From contig OX235277.1 in assembly GCA_944472155.2 (NCBI GenBank), forward strand, positions 15,820,804 to 15,884,803: a stretch of 64,000 nucleotides of DNA, written 5' to 3'. Position 1 is the first letter of the stretch; the number at the start of each line of letters is the position of its first letter. Below the pieces are notes generated by a model that did no database searches, was not told where the DNA came from, and saw only the letters and a list, made by a program, of their open reading frames with translations. This stretch comes from Trichobilharzia szidati (lineage: Eukaryota > Platyhelminthes > Trematoda > Strigeidida > Schistosomatidae). The position numbers were made by a program, and so were the translations under genes. This document shows, in pieces, positions 1 through 12,400 of the stretch.

Positions 1-250
1 TTAAAAACAGCTGTTGAGATATTTTGTAGTAGATTTACAAATGCTATTCATCTTTCCTAATCACTGGTTCTGATTTATTGATAGTAACACGTGTCTAGCA
101 ATTAGTTATCTAGACTGGGTTATATCAGCGAGGTTCACACTAAAGTGGCTGATATTAATGACTTGCTAATACAGTCATAAAAATGTTTGACACTCAATTT
201 TTATGGCGCTAATATACTCACATAGTGAAATCCGAAATAATTTTCTACTT
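1..250 (-). repeat. Dispersed repeat R1, copy 1 (cut by window edge)
   Basis: This stretch closely matches 59,335-59,580 in the same orientation and the reverse complement of about 18,055-18,303. All three share the blocks around tgacactcaatttttatgg and gggttatatcagcgaggttc. Taking the 17.8-18.3 kb copy as the plus orientation, this copy is reversed and lacks the conserved short open frame that the other two carry. It runs directly into the PLE 3' region at about 245. I do not recognise the family. Confidence 0.75.
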
Positions 251-1010
251 TTGTTATCATATCTTTTCACTTACCCAATTCATTTTTCCGCATGACTCTC
301 TGAAAGGATATTTTTTCTTGTACTTCTAAGATTTTCTATCACAATCACATCATCAATTTGCCATCTGACCTCATGTGCATCAAAGTTTTGATCTTCTCTT
401 ATCTATTCACGTATCTAATAATAATATTCTCTTGTTACCACCCAACAACACAACTTCTTTATCAATTTTTTTAACAAACTTCTCTCGAACAATATATATA
501 TATATATGTATATGTCGTAACACTTTAGACACCTTATAAATCAATACGCCACATAAGTCAGGCTTGAACAGTTGTATTACTGTAGCTTCAGCAAACCTGC
601 GAAGACTTGAGGTAATTTGTACGTAAATAATTTCGAATGATTCCAGCACATCTACTCGATGTCCTGTGTCAAACAGATGTTTGGCGATTGAAGAGCCTTA
701 AATACTCGGATCCTTCAACCTGAGGCTTCTTGGTACAGGATCACACAATCTGACGTAGGCTCTCCGTTCTGCACTTCCAATGTTACTGCTCCAGCAGATA
801 CATGTAAATTGGTATATACAGTTGGAAGAAACATGTATTTCCTCTCCAAATTTACGTTCAAATAATGGAATTTTTCATCATCATATTGTTCCATCGTGAG
901 AGTGATTCTTTTGTGTACATTGTTGAAAGTGTATAATATAGACCAAGCGTGACTCAATTCATCGCATCCAATGAGTGTGCCATCAACGTATATTCAAAAT
1001 ATTCAAATGA
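245..1010 (-). mobile_element. Penelope-like element relic A (RT motif C, then C-terminus, then 3' flank)
   Basis: Read on the - strand, about 1,000-890 encodes a decayed RT motif C (YVDG in place of YVDD) followed by FNNVHKRITLTME. This resembles the PLE stretch after YVDD. At 715-957 the open piece continues with FHYLNVNLERK. From about 690 to 590 it passes into a block rich in IAKHL, QDIE and ITSSLRRFAEAT, then KPDLC, which resembles the extreme C-terminus of PLE proteins (compare KPDLC near 47,860). The thumb-to-GIY-YIG interval is missing. Frames are broken by stops and by an AT-rich insert near 480-510. This is a dead fragment. The 245-410 part is the element's 3' flank and recurs at 3,970-4,145. 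Confidence 0.65.
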
Positions 1011-2880
1011 ATATTGTAGATTCATCATAATTGAAACAGAAATGTCAAGTGAAAAGTCGCAAATATTTCAATGTGTATATGACGGTATGCAATCTGAGTT
1101 GAACAAGAACAGCATTTGGATATAACCGTTTTATTTCACTTTGACTTTCGCCATGCCTTCAAACAAATTCATAAAGGAGAATGATGCTTCGAAAAATACA
1201 CTTTACCCACTAAAGATTGTTTGTTTCTTCTTTATGGAATGGTTCATGAAATCTACCAATCTAAAAGACGTGTAGAAATAATAAAATTTGTACTCTTCCC
1301 TCATTACCTCTGAAGAGAGTAAAAGTTTGAAAGGTTTCCAGGCAGTAGGTGTTACGAACTTCCTGGAATAATTTGAGTGCCGACTCAGATTGAATCAATA
1401 ATGAAAATCCGAATAAATCTGCTGAAGAAGCCACGGCTTACACAGCGAAATGTTCAGAAAAATCATTGTTTTGGTTTTCGTAATACGCTGAGATTCATTT
1501 CAATAATTTATAAAGAGTAACGGTTTGTTCGACCACTCCATCTGCGCTAAACTATTCTCATCCATATTCCTAATGTGGCTCTATCCAACTTTGTGTTTTT
1601 ACATTCAGTTTGTGTATCCTTCTCGTATTATGTAGATTGACATTGATGATTTCACTCTGAACAACATCCCGCATTATTTCACTTGTCGCCTTTGTTTAAT
1701 TCAGTACAAATTCTAGCAACCTTTGTTCCATCCGAATTGTCAGACTCCTTGTTGCATGAAGCACTAATAACCCGTAAATCTTATTACTTATAAATACCTG
1801 CATTTGTGATACATCTACTTCATGGAAAACTTTACAAATTGCACGACCAATTATTTATTGTCAAAATTCACATAATTATTATTATGAAAAATTTACTTTC
1901 ATACCTATACTGTACTACTGATTATCAACAGCAAGTAGTATCATTCTACACTTTGAGTGAAATTTCATGCTAATCTAGCCATTATTATTGTTGACATTTT
2001 GCTTGATCTGCAGTAATTACTCTTTTATACTTCAGAGCTGTCTGCACATTATTATCTATTTCTGTTCCACCCTTTGTTGATCATTCTCTACTCTGATCCT
2101 GTAAGTAGATGTCAATGAGCGCTTTATTCATCTTACATTGAAAACAACAAAGAATAACAATCATTCAAAATACGTTTCATGAAAATAATCATATCAATCA
2201 ATAGAAAACAATTGCAAATAATGATGAAGCGATGCTTACTGACGATCAATACAACTAAGTAAAGAATCTGAGAAGGTTATACCATGAAAAATGTCTCTTT
2301 CACAGTGAAAAGTGAGAACATTCATCAGAACGGCGCGGAATTCAAAAGTGCAGTAGTGTGGTTTTCTCGTTAGTATTGTTACCAACATTGACTAAACTGC
2401 CATCTTATTCATGCATTTGTTCGCTTTGATGAATTTGAATAAAGCAAGAACAACGAAGGTGTGCAGATTAATATGGTAACATCATTCATTTCATTGTATT
2501 CTCATCAGCTGCCCACATCTTAAATAAGCTATCAAGTTTGTGTACAGAATCGTTATTACACACCTGCAAATTTTACATGATATCAGTTTAAAAGAGGTGG
2601 GTGATTTAGTGAAAGATGCCCAAAAAATTATGCATATGTGGTTTTACACAAGCAGTTAAAGCGAAAATAAGTAAATATATGCCTTCACTAGTAATGGAGA
2701 CACGTTATAAAGACGACAGATGCGTTAATTATGAGTATTCAACAAGAGACAAGCAAAATCACACCATATCAAAGGAGTAAGCTTAAAGTCAAAGCTTGCG
2801 TAGTCAAATGAAATAGAGAAGGAATATATCTTGTTACCGAGGCAATGGATAACCTCTTCTTTCTGATCACATAAATCTGA
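1011..2880. other. No gene recognised (1.9 kb AT-rich)
   Basis: No reading frame, RNA gene or repeat is recognised on either strand. It lies upstream of the duplicated MEG promoter copy. Distal regulatory sequence is possible but nothing visible proves it. Confidence 0.5.
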
Positions 2881-2884
2881 CTAC

Positions 2885-3083
2885 CAGCGTGAGATTAAAG
2901 TCAAATATGTAGCAGGTGACATTTTAAAACAACATTCTGACAGTTTGCTTAATGTGATGATGAAAGATTGCTTTGTTCTGTTCAAATCTGCTTTCTGTTG
3001 TAAACTGAAATTTTATTTGTTCCTTGACGCGAAAACAGCTATTTAAGGGATGACTTTGATCATTTCTCTCTCTGAGACGAAAC
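2885..3083 (+). promoter_or_regulatory. Promoter region of MEG exon-1 copy A
   Basis: These 200 bases match the 6,235-6,394 region upstream of the intact copy. Shared blocks are agtcaaatatgt, acaacattctga, tatttaaggg and tctctgagacgaaa. The TATA-like tatttaagg at 3,050-3,058 lies 34 bases before the ATG at 3,084, nearly the same spacing as in copy B. The match shows that promoter and first exon were duplicated together. Confidence 0.6.
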
Positions 3084-3699
3084 ATGCTTTCCACTCTTTT
3101 TTTTTGATTGCACACTAGTCAGTGACTAGTGTAATGTATCTAGTCCTATCTTCGGTGCAGACTGAATTCTATCAGTCATGTTTGCAATGTGGCCACCATG
3201 CTAGGTGGCTCGCCATTACGGTGCACTGTGAGTGGTTGGTATTAGATGGTTGGAGGCAATCGGCAGGAAGCCTTGGACCTAGGTTTCGTGCTAGTTGGCA
3301 CTCATCAGCAAGGCGTATCTGCAACCTTGAAGGAACTGATGTCCCTTCTGAGATTCGAACCCGCGTCACCCAGTGCTGCAGTCAGAGACGTTACCACTGA
3401 GCTATTCAGGCTCGCGACTGACCTCCTGTAGGACCGTATTGGATATTTTTGATTGCACACTAGTCAGTGACTAGTGTAATGTATCTAGTCCTATCTTCGG
3501 TGCAGACTGAATTCTATCAGTCATGTTTGCAATGTGGCCACCATGCTAGGTGGCTCGCCATTACGGTGCACTGTGAGTGGTTGGTATTAGATGGTTGGAG
3601 GCAATCGGCAGGAAGCCTTGGACCTAGGTTTCGTGCTAGTTGGCACTCATTTGTTGGCTATTTCTATTTCCTTTCTCATTGCTGGTATGCTTGCTGACG
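3084..3699 (+). pseudogene. MEG signal-peptide exon, copy A, split by a SINE array
   Basis: The first 12 bases (3,084-3,095) and the last 52 (3,648-3,699) join to exactly 64 bases, the length of the intact exon at 6,395-6,458. Joined, they read as a signal peptide starting MLSTHLLAIS and ending AGMLAD plus one base, followed by GTGAGT at 3,700. Between them lie 1.6 units of a minus-strand SINE. The short direct repeat cactc flanks the insertion (3,092-3,096 and 3,644-3,648). The insertion destroys the reading frame, so this copy should be dead unless the SINE is spliced out. No convincing micro-exon chain in this phase follows before copy B starts. Confidence 0.6.
3096..3647 (-). mobile_element. 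tRNA-derived SINE (type B), one full and one partial tandem unit
   Basis: On the - strand the unit begins with a tRNA-like head at about 3,413-3,350. The A box reads TAGCTCAGTGG and the B box GGTTCGAATCT. The body runs to a T-run (A-tail on the - strand) at 3,096-3,105. A second unit without its tRNA head occupies about 3,449-3,650. The two share about 200 bases with almost no difference, for example gattgcacactagtcagtga at both 3,105 and 3,452. The partial unit stops where host exon sequence resumes. This explains the two near-identical open frames here, which are not genes. Related copies are at 9.4-9.8 kb and about 55.65 kb. Confidence 0.8.
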
Positions 3700-3764
3700 G
3701 TGAGTATTACAATATTCTAAGTGCTTATATTCTTTTATTACTTTTCGCAAACTTTTACTTCTGA

Positions 3765-4206
3765 AGATGTTTCACCATTTCGCCAAACATCTGTTTGACA
3801 CACGTAACCGAGTAAATATGCTGGCAGCACTCGAAATTATTCATGTACAAATTACCTCAAGTCTTCTCAGTTTTGGTGAAGCTGCAACCAAACGATTGAA
3901 GCCTGACTTATGTGTTCAAAAATGATCCGTTGTTGGACTTCAATTACTCCTGTGACTCTTTTCTTAGTGACTCTTTGCTTTCGAATTTTGTTATAATTTC
4001 TTTTCACTTAGCCAGTTATTTTTCCGCTTGACTCTCTGAAAGGATAAGGTTTCTTGAACTTCTAAATTTTGCTATCTCAATTACATCTTGAGTTTCTCAT
4101 CTGACCTCATGTGCACCAAAGTTTTGATCTTCTTTTATATAAATACATTAGTATTACAACACAACAGTTCATTAATTTGTCGTAACAATTTAGACAACTT
4201 GTAAAT
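3765..4206. mobile_element. Penelope-like element relic B, rearranged
   Basis: On the + strand 3,790-3,925 encodes the same PLE C-terminal block as relic A: AKHLFDT, then EIIHVQITSSL, then KRLKPDLCVQK. The following 3,970-4,206 is the 3' flank seen at 245-540, but in the opposite orientation to the coding block. So this relic contains an internal inversion or fold-back junction near 3,930-3,970. It separates exon-1 copies A and B of the MEG. Confidence 0.55.
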
Positions 4207-5169
4207 TGTGACGCCCTATTTCACTATGACGAAATGAAATGGATCCAGATTATTCTATATTAATGTTTCTTCTTTCTTTGTTCAAATTTATAAAAGGGGA
4301 TCATTGTATTGTAGCAACTGTGGAAAACACTACATTGTTCAGAGTGAACTACTACTTCTTCCTTGAATCCGTGAACATAAAGTAGCCGTCAAAATACATG
4401 ACATCCACTCACTCATATCAATACATACAGACAACCACGGATATCAACTCGACTGAGACAACGTTCAAATATCAGACAGAGGAAACACCAAGAATGCTAG
4501 AGGATTTTTAGAAGCCCGACTGGTATTCCGGTGAATCGTCAGTGATCAGACACATCAACGCTGAAGATGTTGCTTAGTAGTGTGATGAATTCTTTGCAAA
4601 CAAACTATCCAGTTCAGGGAAAACAACTACGTCAATCAAATGTTTCTCTAAGTGTTGTAGACAATTTGATGCCAATTGATGAACTATCACTAGAGGATTG
4701 TTGAGTTTCTTATTTTGATGCCATACGCTAACGTATCGTGCAGTATTTTAACTTGATGAATGACTTCTTCCGTTCTCTTTTTGATCATTATCAGTGTTTT
4801 ATGTTGGTCTTTTCATACTTCTAGTTGTGAATATTGAATAAGGTTTGGATTCTGAGAATACCTGACAACTTGTTGCAAAGGGAAACGGGTTATCTAAAAA
4901 TCGAACATAAACATTTAACTGACTGTCTCAAAATTATATGACTGCAAAGCATCGACTAACAGTACACCTTATCTGTTTCCTCATCTTGTACAGAGGTTTA
5001 TCACCACAGTAGTTTCTGGAGGTTCATCGTGTTTTCAGTCAGTGTGATCCTAATAAACTACAATTAAATTTACTGATTTTTGTCTACAGAGTTACAGAGG
5101 AAATAGGTTTCAAATTATCTTGGTGAGTGTTGTAATCAAATTGAAGATTCAATATATGAAGACTGAAAG
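4207..5169. other. No gene recognised; one possible 33-base exon
   Basis: The only splice-like structure is 5,090-5,122, a 33-base segment behind a strong acceptor (gatttttgtctacag) and before GTGAGT. In the phase used by the MEG chain it contains TAG; in the other two phases it is open. It is not part of the gene model. Confidence 0.3.
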
Positions 5170-5840
5170 TACTTTATCTGTTTATTATTTTGAATGGTTG
5201 TCCTGTGTCAATCAGGTGTTTCGCGATTGGAGACCTTCAACAATTTGGTCCTTTTAAACGAAGGCTTCTTGGTAAATTTAAGAAGAGTCTGACGTAGGCT
5301 CTCTTCTCTGTTCTTCCAATATAACTGCTCCAGGGGATAATAATAGTATACATGTGAATGGATATACAGAAATGGAAGTAACATGTATTTTCTCTCCAAG
5401 TTTACTTTCAAATAATGGAATTTTTCATCATCATCTTCTTCCATCGTGAAAGTGATGCTTTTGTGTACATTGTTGAAAATGTCCAATAGAGACATATCGT
5501 GACTCAAACCAATTGCAAACTTAAGCTTCGTCTGTTTCAGACTGGCCATAAAAATATCAGCTAATATTGGAACAAGTGAACTCATCGTTGCCACTCCATC
5601 AACCTGACGATACATTTTTTAAATCAAACTGGAATTGTATTTCATTAGTACACAACACGAGAAGCTGATCTAAATGCAGGTTTGGTAGAGGAAGAACATC
5701 AGAATGTTGACAGATGATGTCTTATGTCTCATGCAGAAAGATCTGCGTGAAAAGAGAACTCACATCGAAGAAAACCATGATTTTGTCATGAACATTGATT
5801 ACGTTTAGGTTGACGTTGTCTGACAGGTTCTGTCCTATCG
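5170..5840 (-). mobile_element. Penelope-like element relic C (RT motif B region)
   Basis: The longest open piece is 5,208-5,615, 135 residues. It begins MYRQVDGVAT and then reads PILADIFMAS, which is the PLE reverse-transcriptase motif B block. It continues through FNNVHKSITFTMEE and FHYLKVNLERK, matching relic A. About 5,640-5,840 carries further decayed RT sequence. After the LERK block it passes straight into the NRETPDTGQ-like end block, skipping the GIY-YIG region just as relic A does. It is broken by stops and cannot be functional. Confidence 0.7.
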
Positions 5841-6234
5841 GCTAGCCAGCGAGCATCTAGGTGAAACGATAAATTCACCATTGAGAATATAGGTCTCATT
5901 GAGCAATTATTTTTATTTCCTTATTCTTTAAAATGTTTTATGCGCTCATGATGTGGAGAATGAACGAGCTTACAATTCAAAGCAATAATTTATCGATGGT
6001 ATACAACATTTTGATGTTTTGAGGTTTACAAACGTCACATGCATTTTGTACGCCCTATTTGCATAGAAAGTTCTATTTTGCGTAAGACGTCATTTTGTAC
6101 TTACACGATACAAAATAGTATTGAAATGAATACATTACCATAATATCTTACTGCCTAACTTGTTTATGGTTTCTTGTTGACGTGAATCTTGTTTTCTTGT
6201 CACTGTGACAGAGATTGGTGTCAGACTGATTGTA
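5841..6234. other. No gene recognised; upstream of MEG promoter
   Basis: I see no coding or repeat structure here. It separates PLE relic C from the conserved promoter block. Confidence 0.4.
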
Positions 6235-6394
6235 AAAATATTAACTAAACGTGAGCAAGAATAAAGTCAAATATGTGGCAGATGACATTTCTAAACAACA
6301 TTCTGAAAATTTGCTTTGTTTTATTGGTTGCTTAATTTGAGAAACAAAACTATTTAAGGGAGGATTTTGATCGTTTCTGTCTCTGAGACGAAAT
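6235..6394 (+). promoter_or_regulatory. MEG promoter with TATA-like tatttaaggg
   Basis: The TATA-like box lies at 6,351-6,360, 35 bases before the ATG. It leaves room for only a very short 5' leader beginning near tctctgagacgaaat. The whole block is conserved with 2,885-3,083 upstream of the SINE-broken copy. Tissue specificity cannot be read from it. Confidence 0.55.
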
Positions 6395-6458
6395 ATGCTT
6401 TCCACTAATTTGTTGGCTATTAGTCTTTTTTTTTTCATTGCTCATATTCTTGTTCACG
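6395..6458 (+). CDS. MEG exon 1: signal peptide
   Basis: The exon starts at the first ATG after the TATA-like box. The peptide starts MLSTNLLAIS, has a core of leucine, isoleucine and phenylalanine, and ends HILVH plus one base (phase 1). The donor GTGAGTATAAC follows directly. A ten-T run lies inside the hydrophobic core. The same exon, SINE-broken, lies at 3,084-3,699. Confidence 0.75.
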
Positions 6459-9400
6459 GTGAGTATAACAATATTCTAAATGTTTATATTGCTCGATTAC
6501 TTACCACAAACGTTTGCTTGTGAAGACGTTTACCATTCTATAATTGATTAAAATCATAGTTGAAATCAAGAATTAGACAATCCCTAATTTATTGGAGTAC
6601 ATCTATGAATTGTGAATAGAAATGCGTGAAATATGAAAGGGCCAAAAAATGTATTTTCAAATACAATCAGTTCAAGTGTGTTCTGTGATCTCCTTCAATC
6701 ATTTGTGTACGCCTCATTGTAGGAAGTGGTTTGGATCGTGAGTTAAACACTGTTTTGAATTATAATAATTATTCATTTGTCGCTACACATTACTCCTTGT
6801 TATCAGGTTGAGACTGAATTGGTTCTAGTTCAACTCACAAAAACTGAAACGAAGAAATTATTGATTCTAACAAATGAAACTGAATACATATATAACAGAC
6901 AGGTTGAAGATAATAAACATATTCAGATAATTTCAGACCACTTGTGCCTAACAATGTTAGTCCAATTTATGCGCGTGTGCTTATTTTATAACAACAGAAG
7001 GCAAGACACAGAAGCGCAGGTGTATTTCCCACTGATCAAACCTGATTATATAAAAATTTATATAGTCCACATTCTTCAACTAATCCCTGAGCGCAAGATT
7101 TGAGTTTATATCAAATGACATAAAAATAAAACCTTTAAATATACATAGCATTCTTTTGTTAGTGCAGTATCTAAACGCTGGAACAACAAACAGATCGTTC
7201 AACTTGAAATAATGTATTGTGTTGCTAATACGCATGGAGTTGTTGTAATATGTGAGAATAATATTTCCTTCCCACGCATTGGCTATATCGCACCACCACA
7301 ATATCACATTAAAAATGTATGTTATGCATACAACGGAGAAGAATACTTGCACGAATGACTGGAGTCCTTTGACAACTTCGTTCTCCTATGATATGTCATT
7401 CATGTAAACAATCAGATTAATTGTGACTCTATTGATTTTACAGTGTGCATTCAAATCAGAGACATTGAATCTGGATATATGATTTTAGGCAGGCTTTGAA
7501 AATATAATCAGTGAACTATATCAAACACTATTACACCACTTTACAGACTATTTATCATATAAATCTTCTTCAGCTGAAACTATGTTGAGGATAAGTGAGT
7601 GATGTTTATCGAATATTTCATCTAAGGCGTTCATGTGGTTATTACAGAAATGTATGTCAGCACTAATAATCATGGATAACCAAAGTTTGGAATATCATGT
7701 TTGGGATTCAGAAAAGGGATTTATCAGTCGTCGAAAATTGTCGTCATTGATAAAGAGACATCTTTTTTTCTCCTTATTATGCATTATGGCTAGCCGAATC
7801 CTATTGCGATAACACAAATCTGTGGGAGACACTGCGTCATTACAATCTCAGATGACAAGGCAACATTTAAAATAACTACTGTTGACAGCATATCTCATCA
7901 GAATTATGTGTAAGGCGATAACAACTTCGTTTTAGTTCTGAAAACACCGCCATTTTATGAGAATTAAGTGAGTGAATCACATCAATTGGACAACAAAAAT
8001 TGACATGTTCTCTCTCTACACACGTTTACATAGAAGCGAAAACCTTTTTTGAATGTAAGTCCATACATCATCTGTAAAATGTTTTCAATTTGGCTTTTAC
8101 ACAATAAATTCATCAGTATTCTTTCTGACACTCATTTCATTACGTTCCTCGCATTTGCTAAAACAAATTTTTCGTGGCTAAAATTGCTAAATTTTCTGTT
8201 GTGTGCTTGAAAATTTCACTCTGTCGCCCTTATTTAAATCAATATGGCATGTTTAACCCCATAAGTTCAATGAGTTTTGTATGAAACAGGCGATTTCGCG
8301 AAGTCGAATTAAGCATAAAGAAACTGGTAGCAGATTATCAGTGTTTGTGAAACTCTAGTTCGCAAGATCTGCAAATAAACAACATGGGATTTAAATTTTA
8401 GTTTGAAAGAGATAATTGATTGAGCGGTTTACTTTATTTTGATACTGCAGGATCACGCGTGAAAAAATGTGTAGGCATCAAAACAAGATTCTCTTAAGAC
8501 GCTTGGATTAATTAAAATAATTTATAATGAATCAATATGACCTGACACTCAAATTATTCCAGGAAGTTCATAACACCTACAGCCTTGAAACCTATAATAA
8601 CATGATGTTGTCATTGTGTTATCTCTTCACTCTATAGTCACTCTGAGGGTATATTATTTACTGTCCGAACAAGTAGGCACAATTTGTAAGATGCAAATGG
8701 TGAATCATGGGTAACTGGTAGCTTGATATAAAATTGCTGTGTAATGAAGACGGATAAGGTGTCTTCTATAAATTATTGCGTAGCGATTAGACCATTTGAA
8801 AATTTTGTTCTTTTCAGGTCGAAAAGAAAGTGAGTTTATATGTCTGTCTTCTCCCTGTCAATGGTAGGCTGCAAAATGCAGTTCATCACAATAGAAAAGA
8901 TGGTCCATATCGGATATAGGTAAATTACTACTACCAATCAAATCAAGAGACTGAAAATAATGGAATTATATAAACGAAGTTAAATAGTTGTGTGAGTACC
9001 TTGATATGATTATGAACAATAAATAGTGCTCGAAACGTCATCAGTAAATAGTATTGTATAACACTGTGTGACTTCATGAAAACAAATTCTAGCCCTAACG
9101 GAATTATGCTCCGCCACAGTGCACAAGTTTTATTCTTAAATCCAGGTTACGTCAATCCTGTCTTCACTCCAAATTCTTAGCTGAGACTCCATTCATGAAT
9201 ACATTTGTGGCCGCCTTCGCCTTACAGCTGTTGAATGAGAGATATAAATGTTTTCTTCGTATTTATGAAGCGCCCGTAAATATTCTTTACGCACAACTCT
9301 GTTATTAGCCTCTACAAAGTTTGAATTTCATGCGAACATGTGAATGATATTCGAGATTTTGTTCTACGATGATGATCCATGATATTAGATAGTTGGAGGC

Positions 9401-12400
9401 AATCAGCAGGGAACCTTAGACGTAGGTTTCGTACTAGTTGCCAATCGTCAGTAAGGCGTATCTGCAATCTTGAAGGAACTCATGTCTCTTCTGAGACTCC
9501 AAACCGCGTCACCCAGTGATGCACTCAGAGACGTTACGACGCAGTTTCGAATCTCAGAAAGGAACATGAGTTCCTTAAATATTGCACTCCACAGTGCCAA
9601 ATAGCAGGAAACCTGGGTCCAGGGCTTCCCGCCAATTGCCTTAAACCAAGTTATATCTTCAAATAAATGTGCAAAGTGATAGCGCGCTTCCTAGAATGAT
9701 GGCCACAATGCAAACCCGCCTGAAAGAATTCACTCTGCACCAAAAGAACGACTAGATACGTCACACTTGTTACTAGTGTACTTTGATATTAATCCACTCA
9801 TGAACTTTCTTTCCTAAATCATTGATGCTGTAAGGTGAATCCAGAAAAATGATTCTTTGTTCCATTGCTGATGAAGCTAATGTCAGTAGAATCTTAATGA
9901 ACAGCATGTTTTGCGATCCATGACATCTAATTCTTTGCAGAGTGTTATGAAAAACCATAAAATGATGATAAACGTGATGTCTCACTTACAGTAGCTGCTG
10001 CTTTAGGGACACATACAGCCCTTCAAACTAATTTATCCATTAAAGGCTGTTTCCTAAGCCATAATTTATTGACACGAATTTCGACGGAAAAATAATAAGA
10101 TTGTCTGAAACGAGTAATAAATTTGCGTAACATATGTGGACATTCACAGCAAACACGTAATTATCATGCACATTTATCTAGAAGCCGACGGAGCGTGAAT
10201 TATTACAATATATTTGAATAGCGGGAGAATGAAAAATGTACCAGTTTAATATAAACTTAATGTTTATTTTTTCTTTGACTCTTATCAAATGGTTACAAGA
10301 TGGGTGATATAAAGACGAATATTAGATTGACAATTGTAAAATACATTTTCCATGATGACAAAGATAAATCAGTAGAAACTAAGGGTAACATTAGCCAGGA
10401 ACGATGTAAGTTGTTAAATAGTTAGCACTGAAAAGGAATGACGACTTTACAGAAATTACATGACCATTGCAAAACAGGCAAGAGTGCCAAATGAGAGGTG
10501 AAAAAATGGCGTCAGGCTGTAGGGTAAGGGGAAGAAGGAAGTTGATGAAACTGTTTTTAGGTAAATTGTACCTTCCTGCCAAACTCAATCACTAAAGGAG
10601 GCTCAATATAATGACAAACAATACATGTAACTCTTTCTGAGGTCACTCTTATTTCCTACAATTTATCTTTGTCGTCATAAAAAAAATGCATTTTCAAATT
10701 CGTAGTGTAATTTATGTTTTTATATATTTCATCATGTAACCAGTTGAGAAAAATCATAGAAAAATAGAAAACTTAATTCATATTATGCTGACACATTTGT
10801 CGTTCTTGACTCATTCAAATGTGTTGTAATAATTCATGCTTTCTCACTTTCTATATAAATGTGTGTGATAATTACGTTTTTGATGAGAATATTCGAATAT
10901 GTTGTGCAAATTTGTCACACTCTTAAGACAAGTCACACCTTCTAATGATGATGATGTTTCATCTAACTGAAGCGTAATGTTAACTGTTCTACTTGTCATT
11001 GACAAAACTGTTTCTATTGTATGTTTTCACATCAACTCAATGTAGTTCGTCAATCCTTATCTGACTACAAAACAGAAGACTGTCCAATAAATACTAAACT
11101 AAATGCTGAGTGACTATTTCAAGCAGGACATTTTCTAACTGCTATTGATTATTTTCAACATTTTTATCAGTAAACAGTAGTCGTACATGAACCACATTCC
11201 AGTTTTGTTATCAATCATTGAAATTACTTTTGCTGAAATATTGCAGTATATCCACGCAGTGTACCGAAAGGTAAATTTTTCTGAAATTTTTCCAGTACCG
11301 TCATTATATATCCAAACATATGATGTGAAAAATGCAAAACAGCGTTGTTGTGCTCAACTCTCTTTCGCTGTGAATTTTCGCAACTTGAAAGTATTCTTTG
11401 AAACACAATAATTTGAGGTTTGATGAGTTAAACTATGACACGTGCAGTAGTGCATTGTTAATTCATGTCAATCCGGTATTCCTATTAGCAACAGTAGTAT
11501 ATTTATCTTGAAAAGTTTCAATCAGCTCATATTCACTGGAATTCTCTTCAATATGATCACTTTAATCGTAAGCTGAGGAATATGTTTCGAATGTAATCAT
11601 CGTTCTATAGATACAGTTGTTATAATCAACTGAGTGATGGCGAAACAAGAAATAATTGAGTCTGAATGGTTATGTTAGAAAAACATTGGAAACATCCTAA
11701 GCAGTCAGTATGCTCCACTTGGATGCCAATAAACAAGTAACAACAGTTATAAATAAAAAATGTATTCACAGATATTTTAGAAGTAAACATTAAATAAATA
11801 ATGTGTGCAAAGTAAAAGCTATGAAGTGTTTAGTGATTACCCTTGAGAAGAATGATTACTAATTTAGAGGTGAACACAGTGATGAGAAATTTTTGAGCAG
11901 GATTTCTTCATACTTTCTTCCTTTAGTCGTTAACATTTTCACTTGCTGTGAATGGTTTCATATGGAGAGATTCAAAGCCGATCAACAATTGTCGAAGTGA
12001 ATTATAATGAATCATTTTAATATCTACAGATTATGTTCAAATAAGTAAGATTTCTAGAATTTTTCTAGTGTCGTCAGTTAAGTTCTAAGTACATGAAGTG
12101 ATGAAGATGAGTTAAAAGAATTGTGTTCGCCCATGCACTGTGCGAATACCAAATTTGTGAAGTGTATTACCAAAACTGCATTATTATCGAAATTTTTACG
12201 GTTCAACCGTGGATTATGCAGGAATTACTTAACATACTGTCTGTGCTCGATGACGTAAGTAATGCAAATTACAAAAACTTCGTATTTCCTGGAATTCTTC
12301 ATACCATACTCGCTGAGGAATTTCTTTCATAATTACACAGATTCAGCTGTTCGGTGACATTTTATACATGACATAATGGTAACATATTAAAAGTAGTCAA

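Noticed and set aside
3122..3697. Two near-identical + strand frames starting MTSVMYLVLSSV
   Set aside because: They lie wholly within tandem SINE units with a tRNA head on the opposite strand; not a protein family.
12208..12240. A 33-base exon-like segment with GTAAGT donor
   Set aside because: In the MEG phase it contains TAA. Without transcripts I left it out.
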